From: Bacteroidota bacterium
GTDB taxonomy: Bacteria > Bacteroidota > Bacteroidia > AKYH767-A > OLB10
Reading direction: 5' to 3'
Assembly (NCBI GenBank): GCA_016722525.1
Contig: JADKJB010000014.1
Span: 1-11,828, forward strand
Length of the DNA: 11,828 bases
A program made the translations under genes and the position numbers. Positions 1 to 7,657 of this stretch are shown one piece after another. Numbering within the stretch: position 1 is the first letter of the stretch; every line of letters starts with the position of its first letter. The notes under the pieces were generated by a model. It was not told the DNA's origin, did not search any database, and was given only the letters and a program-made list of their open reading frames with translations.

Positions 1-2250
1 AAAACCGTTATTAGAGGGCCCCCATACGGTAGCTCCTCCATTGAGCAAGTCGGTGGACCAAACACCTATTTCGGTAGCAAGAATGGCCTGGTTCGCGGCA
101 TTCGGATTAAAGAGTGCCCATCGCACCGGCATATCAGGTAAATTGCCTTCTACTGAAACCCATGTAATCCCACCATCCAAGGTTTCCCAAACACTATTTG
201 ATCCATAATTGGAATACGTTGCTAAAAGATGGTTGTCGTTTCCGTTTTCAATGGCAACACACGAAACTGTACCCGTTGGCATTCCGGCGACAGCCAAATT
301 TACTACGGGTGTTGTGGTCAATGCATTATCTACTCTCACAATTCTGCCCGTTATTTAAACCGAAGAAAAACACGATTTGAGGTGTTGGGTGAAACACTCA
401 CATGCGTGACTCGTCCGCTGTTGAATGTTGCAACTGTAACTGTTGGGAATGTATTATTAACAGGTGCATTTAAATAACATAATAGTTTCCATTCCCATTG
501 CATGCATACAAATGATTATTGAGATTATCATAATCGGTAGGATTCACAAATGATCCGGTATTGTTGCCTGTAAATCCTACGAACGATGCGCCACCATTTG
601 TGGAACGGTAATAATTGTTATACACATAAGAGGTGAACTGGTACTGCGGCTGATCCTGGTCGATGTGTGTAAAACAACCATCACCACCGGTAACTTCAAT
701 AGTTGAATTTATTCCCAATGCATTGTATTGTTGCGAACCATTATCCTGAGCACCGGCAATGAACTGCGACGAATAAGCAGTGGGGTTCATCGCACATGCA
801 TAAAACTGGGTCACATTATAGTTTTCGCTTAGTTATTATTGAGGAATAGTTGCTGTTCCACTAGCAGTTCTCGCAATGCCACCATCGTTGGCCAAAATAA
901 ATTACGCTTGAATTTCCAACACAAGGGCAATGGCATGTTGATCGGCATGGACTTCCTGAAAACCAAATCCTCCATACCAATGTGAAATTTGTTGCCAGGT
1001 ATTTCCTCAGTTGGTAGTTTTAAACAAATCAACCCCTCCAACAAAAAGTGTATTGGCATTATTCGGATCAACGGTTCCGATTAAATCGTACCAACCTTGT
1101 CCGCGTGTAAAATCAGCTCCAATTCCTCCATCGGCATCAACAGGATTTGTTTTTACCGTCCAGTTTGTTCCGCCATCTGTTGATTGAAGTATCTGATAAA
1201 TTCCATTAGTAGCAGTGCTTTGTGTGAGTGCATATAGTACTGAAGCGTTAGATGGAGCGCACGCCAACTCCACTCTGCTGAAACCGGTTGTAGGAAAACC
1301 ATTTTGCACCGGTGTTTAATTTAGTCCATGCACCTGCATTTCCTGTTGCTGATTTATAAACACCATCGGTAGTGAATATACCGATGCCGGCATATATGTT
1401 ATTATCGGCACCTATTTCTACATCAGAAATACGGTTATCTGCTGCTCCAACACCGGCACCTAAAACCTTTACCCATGTGGTACCACCGTTAGTAGATCGA
1501 AAGAGTCCGTTACGGGTACCTGCACACACATCGCCGGTAACGGGATGCACCACAATTTTTTGGTTGTATTGAAAATTTGCATTCACAGTGGATGCAAGTT
1601 GATTCCATGTTGCACCTCCGTCGGTGGTTTTCCAAATGCCGTCACCACGAATGGCATCGGCGTTGAAAAATCCTTCGCCTGTTCCAAAGTACATTGTTAG
1701 CGGTGCAACGGGATTGTATGCGATAGTGGTAATTGCAATGTTATTAAATAGATCGTTCACCGGAATCCAGGCAGGAGCGGGAGCGGTGATGTCGGTGGTC
1801 TTCCATAATCCACCTCCCACACCGGCCGACCAAACTGTTTACGTGTTGCATCATTAGGTCGACTAATATTGCGCGAGTACGACCGCCCCCATTTTTGGTC
1901 CTCTTTCAATCCATGATATTCCGGGAAACGCTCCTGCTATTCTTTGATTCGGAGATTGATTCAAGTTGTTCTGCATAAGCGTATGCCTGCAAGAGTCGTT
2001 CGCGTGGAACAGTGTTAGTGGAAAAAGATCTTTTGTTTTATCTATCTCTGAAGTATCGCTAAATCAATCCGGTCTTTGAGCGGAATGCGACCCTTTTTCT
2101 CATAGAAATCTTTGCTCTGTGGGAGAGTCCTGAAGCTTCGAATGTATTTTGACTCAGCCATTCGGTGCGAAAATCCAGCAAAAACAAAGTGCATCCCAGC
2201 AATACTGCCGAAACCCACATCCATTTTCTAAAATACTTTTTGGCGGACAT
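1..2250 (-). CDS. Secreted Asp-box (BNR/sortilin-like) beta-propeller protein, frameshifted, 3' end off the window
   Basis: Predicted large exported beta-propeller protein; enzyme activity is not shown. The start at 2250 gives MSAKKYFRKW followed by a hydrophobic segment (residues about 11-25), a plausible signal sequence. It includes LLGC at residues 17-20, but the hydrophobic run continues past the Cys, so lipidation is doubtful. Restored sequence then reads KKGRIPLKDRIDLAILQR, STNTVPRERLLQAYAYAEQL, RIAGAFPGISWIERGPKN, GGRTRAILVDPNDATRK and VWSAGVGGGLWKTTD, the usual N-terminal block of this Bacteroidota family. Asp-box motifs (S/T-x-D/N-G-G-x-T-W) follow: TTDGGATW, STNGGTTW, STDGGTNW, STNGGASF and TLDGGITW, with NDGGIA, GAQDNGSQ and GGDG turns. 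Open stretches lie in different frames at about 1248-1820, 1007-1309, 829-1071, 470-814 and 1-470, with more breaks between 1820 and 2190. A T9SS sorting domain is expected past the left edge but is not seen. Family often labelled glycosyl hydrolase; I would not assume catalysis. Confidence 0.85.
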
Positions 2251-2275
2251 TAATGTAAAACGTTCAGGATCAATA

Positions 2276-2283
2276 CAAAGTTA
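2276..2283 (-). promoter_or_regulatory. Possible -7 element (TAnnTTTG) for the Asp-box gene
   Basis: On the minus strand the bases read TAACTTTG, an exact match to the Bacteroidota -7 consensus TAnnTTTG. It lies about 25 bases upstream of the start codon at 2250, implying a short leader of roughly 20 bases. No convincing TTTG/TTG -33 element sits at the usual distance, so this is a weak call. Confidence 0.3.
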
Positions 2284-2403
2284 GGGAATTGTTGAATAAG
2301 AATTGCATTGAGAACTATTTTATTGATAATCAGGTGTTTAATGGTTGCTTTAGCTTCTTTATCGGATACTTGGGCCGCTTAGTTGAGGGGAAGTGTGAAT
2401 TAG

Positions 2404-2634
2404 CTATTCTTCATCGATCAATTTTTCAAATTCGTGCAAAACATCTAAAGATTCTTTGCTGGTCAAAATTGATTCCTTTTCCAATTGTGTTTTCAAAAGC
2501 TTGCGCTTAGTATACTTATTGTATAAGCTAACCGCTTCATTTATATAGCTATTTCTGTCCATCTTGAGCTTGGCGGATAATTCTACTGTTTCATCAAAAA
2601 CTTTATCCTCTAATTTCAGTGCAATTGTTTTCAT
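2404..2634 (-). CDS. Orphan ribbon-helix-helix antitoxin-like protein (76 aa)
   Basis: Small intact gene. MKTIALKLEDKVFDETVEL is a short beta strand followed by helix 1, and RNSYINEAVSLYNKY is helix 2 with the Asn/Tyr pattern of RHH antitoxins. The charged C-terminal tail ends VLHEFEKLIDEE. I chose the Met at 2634 over one 12 codons upstream because it aligns with the start of its paralogue at 4837-5066. By hand alignment the two are identical at 51 of 76 positions, without gaps, including VLHEFEKLIDE. RHH antitoxins bind operator DNA through the strand and block a toxin with the tail. No toxin gene follows: the roughly 150 bases downstream before the next gene encode nothing MazF-like in any frame. 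It may be a leftover of a decayed pair, a solitary regulator, or an antitoxin acting in trans on the nearby toxin. Confidence 0.82.
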   Translation of the reverse strand: MKTIALKLEDKVFDETVELSAKLKMDRNSYINEAVSLYNKYTKRKLLKTQLEKESILTSKESLDVLHEFEKLIDEE

Positions 2635-2650
2635 TGACTTGTTTGAATTA

Positions 2651-2679
2651 CAAGGTATGAATTTTATCACAATTTACAA
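2651..2679 (-). promoter_or_regulatory. Weak promoter candidate for the orphan antitoxin
   Basis: On the minus strand TTG (2677-2679) and TACCTTG (2651-2657) are separated by 19 bases, resembling the Bacteroidota -33/-7 arrangement with an imperfect -7 box. The start codon at 2634 is 16 bases further on. The palindrome found upstream of the paralogous antitoxin is absent here. Confidence 0.25.
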
Positions 2680-2748
2680 GTTATCAGGAAATATATTTAT
2701 TTTGAATAATAATGTTTAATTTAGACATTAAATGCTCAAGCATAAAAT

Positions 2749-4395
2749 ATGAAAAAAGAAATAATAGTATCATTTATATTTGTACTTTTTCCGTTTGCTT
2801 CCCTTTCACAAACATTTCAATTATTAGGTGACAAATGTTTTGGAGGAACCTCATTCGATCAATACGGAAATATAATTTTAAACGGAAATGAAATCATTAT
2901 TAGTAGTTGAGTGCATCCGGTATAGGCGGAATTAAGTCAATACCGTATGTACAACCCGGGATTACTTACAGCAACTGAATATGATTATTGGCTATTAAGT
3001 ATTGATACTGCATTTAATATCAATTGGCAATCTGGCCTTGGAGGAAATCACACGGATGTTTACACAAATATAACTTTGGGAAATTCCAATTCTTTTTATT
3101 TATTTAGTGGAGTTTCACGTTCTGATAGTTCTTGTGACAAAAGTGAAAATAACAGGAGTTATCCCATATTCGAAGAAGATTATTGGGTAGGCCATTAATT
3201 TAATGGAACAAAATCTGGGATCGAACTCTTGGGGGAAGCTCATTAGAAACATATTCAAAAATTGTTCAACTTTCTACCGGAGATATAATTGTCGCAGGCT
3301 CATCTAGTTCTCCCGCAGATGGTGATAAAACTGTTTCAAATTTCGGAATGTATGATTGGTGGATAGTCAAATTGGATTCAGCAGGAAATAAAATATGGGA
3401 CAAAGTGTATGGTAATTCAAACCAAGAACAAACAACAGCTAATAATTTGACTCTTAGCCCTTGACAATGGGAATTATTTATTTTGCCGGAAAAACAAATA
3501 GCGAATCTGGAGGAACAATTACTGATTCAAGCAGAGGGAGGACAAGATTTTTGGATTTCAATGATGGATTCTAGTGGTACTCAAATTTGGGACAAAAGGT
3601 ATGGTGGAAGTTCCGGAGAGTTTTTATTTGATGCGGCTGAAACAAAAGATGGCGGCTATATTATTTGCGGAGCCTCAAATTCTCCATTAAGTGGAGAAGT
3701 TAGCGATACAAGTAGGGGAGGCTACGATTACTGGATTGTCAAAGTTGATTCATCAGGAAATAAAGTTTGGGATAAAAGATATGGCGGATCTAACTTAGAC
3801 GAGGCCAAAAGTATTCAAGAAACAGCCGATGGCGGATATTTGGTAAAGTGGAAACACGCGTAGTGGAATGGGTCTTGACCTTTCTGAACCGCAATATGGC
3901 TTTTCTGATTATTGGATTCTTAAATTAGATAGTTTAGGGAACAAAGTATGGGATAAGAGATTTGGAGGCTATGGAGGCAATAGCGACTTTTCGGGTTTCG
4001 TAATATTACCCGACAGTTCCATTTTACTATTTGGCTCTTCAGATTCAACCCTATCTCCTGTTAAAACCGACCCAGGATATGGATCAGGTGATTTATGGCT
4101 CATTCGATTTGCTTACAATGACTCGACCGTTGGAGTTAATGAAGTAAATACTAATAATTTTGAATTCTCGTTATATCCCAATCCTGCAACAAATGAATTG
4201 ATCATTTATTCAAACTCGAATTTAGCTATACAAAATTTCAGTCTTTACGATTTAAACGGTAGGTTGATATATGAACAATTTGGTTTGGATAAAATGACTG
4301 TAAATATTTCACATTTGGAACCAGCTATTTATTTTTATCAGATCTTGGATTCAAGAAATCAATTTTATAATGGAAAGTTTTTAAAGCAGCGGTGA
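2749..4395 (+). CDS. T9SS-secreted repeat protein with type A sorting domain, frameshifted
   Basis: Predicted secreted protein delivered by the type IX system. The start at 2749 gives MKKEIIVSFIFVLFPFASLS-Q, a clear signal peptide. This first open segment ends at 2910 and reading continues in other frames from about 2911. The body holds about six units of 65-80 residues, each with a D-[YFW]-W-[ILV]-x-x-[LVM]-D-S-x-G-x-x-[IV]-W-D-K-R-[YF]-G-G core: DYWLLSIDTAF, DYWV..INFNGTKIWDRTLGG, DWWIVKLDSAGNKIWDKVYG, DFWISMMDSSGTQIWDKRYG, DYWIVKVDSSGNKVWDKRYG, DYWILKLDSLGNKVWDKRFG. A degenerate DLWLIRF unit follows. The last 80 residues (FEFSLYPNPATNELIIYS ... LYDLNGRLIY ... GKFLKQR) are a Por-secretion C-terminal sorting domain, which is removed on export. 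Breaks occur near 2910, 3190, 3460 and 3850. The gene lies between two minus-strand toxin-antitoxin loci. Its function is unknown; the repeats suggest a beta-propeller. Confidence 0.88.
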
Positions 4396-4481
4396 TTAAA
4401 AAGTAATGTTCCAATTAACTACATTATCGCTATTATCGATCCATTCAGCGGGCTGGAGACAAGCGTTCTATCTCGAATAAA

Positions 4482-4507
4482 ATTTTTCCGTTTGAAAGTG
4501 GAAAAAT
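4482..4507. terminator. AT-rich stem-loop between convergent genes
   Basis: ATTTTTCC (4482-4489) and GGAAAAAT (4500-4507) form a perfect 8-base inverted repeat around a 10-base loop. It lies between the ends of the repeat-protein gene (plus, stop at 4395) and mazF (minus, stop at 4521). The A and T runs in the arms could serve as U tracts on both strands. The stem is AT-rich, so strength is uncertain. Confidence 0.4.
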
Positions 4508-4520
4508 CAGACTCTATAAA

Positions 4521-4847
4521 TCAAAACAATTTTAGATTAGCTTTTAAATCATGTTTTTGATCTTTTGTAAATTGACCTATCTTCTTTAAAGTCGTTTTAT
4601 TATCGATTGCACGAATTTGATCAACAAGAATATCACTTAATTTATCGAGTTGCCCTTTCTTTAAATGAACACGCAATAGCTCAATCTCCTTCTTAACGTT
4701 TGTCGTTATAGGACATATTAAAGTCGACTGGTGAGTTTCATTTAACAGATCTGTCTGAACAATTACAACAGGTCTTGTTTTTTCTGATTCGGTTCCCCGG
4801 CTCGGGTTAAGATCGGCTAACCAGATGTCGTATTGCTTAATCTTCAT
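4521..4847 (-). CDS. mazF: MazF/PemK-type endoribonuclease toxin (108 aa)
   Basis: Toxin half of a type II toxin-antitoxin pair; MazF enzymes cut single-stranded RNA at short sequence motifs and stop growth. The protein is complete and of normal family length. The N-terminal block YDIWLADLNPSRGTESEKTRPVVIVQ matches the family signature (DIW..DL.P..G.E..KTRPVVV), carrying the conserved catalytic Arg in KTRP. STLICPITTN supplies the conserved Thr strand, and LVDQIRAID the later conserved segment. The start codon lies inside the antitoxin gene: ATGAAGATTAA contains both the toxin start and the antitoxin stop, an 11-base overlap typical of coupled translation. The frame is uninterrupted, unlike its antitoxin. 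Target sequence cannot be predicted. Confidence 0.92.
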   Translation of the reverse strand: MKIKQYDIWLADLNPSRGTESEKTRPVVIVQTDLLNETHQSTLICPITTNVKKEIELLRVHLKKGQLDKLSDILVDQIRAIDNKTTLKKIGQFTKDQKHDLKANLKLF

Positions 4848-5066
4848 CGATCAACTTTTCAAATTCATGTAAAACTTCCATTGAATCCTGACTAGACAGT
4901 TTAGACTCTTTCATCAATTGTTTTTTAAAAGTCTGCGTCTATTGTAAAGATTGTAAATGCTAACAGCCTCGTTGATGTATCTGTTACGCGCAAGTTTTAG
5001 TTTGGAAGTCAGTTCTTCCGTTTCGTCAAAAATCTTGTCATCCCGTTTCAGAGATAGTGTTTTCAT
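4837..5066 (-). CDS. RHH antitoxin of the mazF pair, frameshifted in an A tract
   Basis: Antitoxin partner of the downstream MazF. The restored 76-residue product starts MKTLSLKRDDKIFDETEEL, has the second RHH helix RNRYINEAVSIYNLYNRR, and ends MEVLHEFEKLIDED. As written, the frame breaks at an A run (T6 on the plus strand, 4921-4926). It reads RRRLLKNN and stops at 4914-4916 after 50 residues, keeping the DNA-binding half but losing the tail that would bind MazF. Adding one A restores LLKKQLMKES and full agreement with the paralogue at 2404-2634. A missed base in a homopolymer is the simplest explanation, as in other genes here; a real slippage variant is also possible. RHH antitoxins normally repress their own operon. 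Confidence 0.85.
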
Positions 5067-5082
5067 TGTTTTGTATTTTATT

Positions 5083-5113
5083 CAAAGGAATATATTAAAA
5101 GTATATACTGCAA
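5083..5113 (-). promoter_or_regulatory. Promoter with embedded palindromic operator for the antitoxin-mazF operon
   Basis: On the minus strand, TTG (5111-5113) and TTCCTTTG (5083-5090) are 20 bases apart. This fits the Bacteroidota -33/-7 layout with one mismatch to TAnnTTTG. Between them lies AGTATATACT (5100-5109), a perfect 10-base palindrome and a natural site for an RHH dimer. A repressor bound there would block the polymerase. The leader to the start at 5066 would be about 10 bases. Confidence 0.45.
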
Positions 5114-5171
5114 TTTTTGGATAAAAGTTTTGTACCGTGTGGGATTTTTAGGCTCACATGGCGGGAAACGG

Positions 5172-5213
5172 GAATGTAAAATCCTGAATGTAGAATGTAG
5201 AATGTAAAATGGG
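5172..5213. repeat. Short tandem repeat of GAATGTA
   Basis: GAATGTA occurs four times, starting at 5172, 5186, 5193 and 5200, so at intervals of 14, 7 and 7 bases. The first and last copies continue as GAATGTAAAAT. The block lies between the toxin-antitoxin promoter and the OmpA-gene terminator, outside any gene. Function unknown; it may be simple slippage. Confidence 0.6.
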
Positions 5214-5216
5214 TAT

Positions 5217-5246
5217 AAAAAGAAAAATCCCGCATTGCTGCGGGAT
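5217..5246 (-). terminator. Rho-independent terminator of the OmpA-family gene
   Basis: Reading the minus strand, ATCCCGCA, a 4-base loop GCAA, and TGCGGGAT form a perfect 8-bp GC-rich hairpin (5227-5246). It is followed at once by TTTTCTTTTT (to 5217). It stands about 30 bases after the stop codon at 5278 of the gene it would end. Confidence 0.9.
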
Positions 5247-5277
5247 GGGGGGAATACATATTTTAGCGTTCCGTTTT

Positions 5278-7425
5278 TTAGAACTTCAACACTTTAAACT
5301 CAGTTCTTCGGTTTTCCTGGTGTTCGGGTTCAGAACATTTCACATTATTAGCGCAACGATTTATCAGCATGGTTTCGCCATAACCTTTTCCGGTGATACG
5401 TTCTTTGGCAATTTTACCAATTTCAACAATATATTTCGCTGCTGATTTAGCACGTTTGTCGGAAAGATCCCAGTTGTAGGCATCACTTGCGCGGCAATCG
5501 GTGTGTGAACTTAATTCAATCACAATAGTTGGATTATCTATTAAAACCTGCACTAATTTATCCAGCTCTTTAGCTGCATCGGGTCTGATATTCCACTTCG
5601 CTAAATCGTAGTAAATGTTATCGAGACGAATCGGTTTATTAAGAACTATTTTTTCAAGTGGCATATCCTGCTTAATGATACCCTCTTTTTTACCAATAGT
5701 ACTTACCACTTCGCTTTTCGAGAAGTATCCCTCCTTAGAAGCTTTCACACGATATTTATTATCCGGTTCCAGTGTAAAGAAATAATAGCCATCAGGTCCG
5801 GTAGTAACTGTTCCCAGTTCTTTATTATCGGTACTTAATAAAACAACATTTGATTTATCAAGAGGGGCTCCGGTTTCTTTGTCGGAAACAATTCCTTCCA
5901 CACCAAAACCAATTTTTGCAATTTAAAGTCAACTACAATTTTACTTTCTTTAGTATTTACGGTTGATACCGTTTTAGTTTCTTTCGAATAACCTGCTTTT
6001 TGAGCGAGCAACGTATACTCCTTGTTATATTCCAATTCGAATTCATACGTTCCATCTATTTTCGCTTGCGTTTTTGCAATTTCTTTTCCTTCACGGTCTT
6101 TCAGAATCACATCGGCACCTTCAATAGGCTTGCCTGTTTTCTTATCGGTTACTGTTCCGGCAACAACAATTTTCTTAAGCAATTCCACAAAATAAATATC
6201 GTCATCGCCTTTGCCACCATTTCTATTTGATGACAAATATCCTTTTGATCCCTCTTTATCCAGAATTAAACCAAAATCATCTTTGTGTGTATTTACGGGA
6301 TAGCCCATATTACGCGGTTCCGACCATTTTCCATCCTATAGGTACACTCTTAGTTATCTAATCCGCCTAATCCAACTTGTCCGTCGGAGGAGAAGTACAG
6401 GTATTGTCATCGTTCACAAAGGGAAAAAGTTCATTTCCCTTTGGTATTAATTTTATTACCTAAATTCATTGGTGCACTCCACCCATCTTCTGTTTTGTCG
6501 ACATAAAATAAATCCATACCACCAAATCCACCTGGCATATCTGAAGAGAAGTAAAGACGTTTGCCATCTTTTGCAAGCCAGGCGTGTGCGGAATTATATT
6601 TATTGCTTATAAAGGCAAATCTTCCGGATCAGACCATTTACTGTCTTCAAATTTTGAAGTAACTATTTTAAGTTTCACAACACGATCGGCCCGATTTGAT
6701 AAAGTGCTGTTGTTTCTGGTCAGATACATAACATTACCTGATTGGTTAAAACAAGCCGGCCCATCATTGAATTTACTTTGCAGTTCTTTTGATAATAATT
6801 CCGGCGAACGTAAACTTGTTCCTTTACCTTGTGAATAATACAAGGTAAGAAAAGGATTTCCTGTCCAGGTGTGTGTACGATCTTTAGCTTGCGATTCACG
6901 AGATGAAACGAAAACAATTCCCTCCTGATAAAACACCGGCGAAAAATCAGCTTTATCTGAATTGATCATTATTTTTGAAACGATAGATTTTGCGCTATCT
7001 CGGAAAAATTCATCCATTGTTCCGATAGCAGAGATAGAATTTTTTGCTCTTTCATCAGATCCCGCTACAGCCGCATATTCAGAAAAGAATTTTTTTGCTT
7101 CTTCATATTTGGCATTATACATTAACGCCTGCGCATAATGGTACTTATCAATAGGTTTCGCATCGGCAAGCTTTACCACTTTGGCAAAATAAACTTCCGA
7201 CTTCTCCGAATTATTGGTAAGTCTGTAACAATCGGCAATATTGCGAATTGCGATTGCATTATCCGGTTCCTTAGCCAATACTTTAATGTATTCATCAATC
7301 GCTTCATGATAAGCAAATGACTGATACAACTTGTCAGCTTTAACAGCAGGACTGTTATTTTGACTGAATGCCGGCGACACCAAAAGGAGTACCAGCAGCG
7401 TAACTACCGAAAAAATTCGTTTCAT
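5278..7425 (-). CDS. OmpA-family envelope protein, TPR-PD40-CarboxypepD_reg-OmpA (PorE-like), frameshifted
   Basis: Predicted periplasmic/outer-membrane protein that grips peptidoglycan. The start at 7425 gives MKRIFSVVTLLVLLLVSPAFS-Q, a standard signal peptide with no lipobox Cys. Domains in order of the restored product (about 715 residues): TPR repeats (about 25-140: AYHEAIDEYIKVL, AIRNIADCYRLTN, KYEEAKKFFSEYA); a WD40-like PD40 propeller (FSPVFYQEGIVFVSS, FNDGPACFNQSGNVMYLT, DGKRLYFSSDMPGGFGGMD, GYLSSNRNGGKGDDDIYFVE); two CarboxypepD_reg folds (VAGTVTDKKTGKPIEGADV and VEGIVSDKETGAPLDKSNV); and an OmpA C-terminal domain (ELSSHTDCRASDAYN ... LSDKRAKSAAKYI ... CSEPEHQENRRTEFKVLKF) with the Asp and Arg that contact peptidoglycan. 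The order matches Porphyromonas PorE, a T9SS component, although PorE is a lipoprotein. Breaks lie near 6600, 6330-6420 and 5900. A hairpin terminator follows. Related OmpA proteins are numerous in Bacteroidota, so the PorE role is an inference. Confidence 0.9.
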
Positions 7426-7458
7426 AATTGTGTTATTTTGAACGTAATTTGAATTGAT

Positions 7459-7466
7459 TAAAGTTA
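7459..7466 (-). promoter_or_regulatory. Possible -7 element for the OmpA-family gene
   Basis: The minus strand reads TAACTTTA, one mismatch from TAnnTTTG, about 34 bases upstream of the start at 7425. A TTG (7490-7492) is 23 bases further up, at the outer limit of usual spacing. It sits in a 232-base gap after the MORN gene, which otherwise shows only small hairpins such as GCTC-ACTGC-GAGC (7565-7577) and no gene. Confidence 0.25.
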
Positions 7467-7657
7467 AGTCATTGAATAATAACGATTTGCAATGTTGCTG
7501 AAATCGCCATTTTTACAACAAGTTTTTAACTGAAAAAGGAACTGAAAGGTTACAGTTCAACGAAGCTCACTGCGAGCCGGTTAATCAAAATTGGTTTTCG
7601 TTTAGTGGTTGGATTCAAGGCCCATAAGGCTGTTGAAGGAGGGCTATTTAAAAAAAA

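Noticed and set aside
198..477. Two plus-strand open frames of 60 and 82 codons
   Set aside because: They are antisense to the clearly conserved Asp-box protein read on the minus strand, and their products have no recognisable features.
2251..2403. Decayed mazF downstream of the orphan antitoxin
   Set aside because: I read all minus-strand frames after the antitoxin stop and found no DIW, KTRP or similar trace.
2289..2510. Plus-strand open frame of 73 codons
   Set aside because: It overlaps the orphan antitoxin in antisense and has no domain or signal; a shadow.
5209..5445. Plus-strand open frame of 78 codons
   Set aside because: It runs through the terminator and antisense to the OmpA domain, so it is not a gene.
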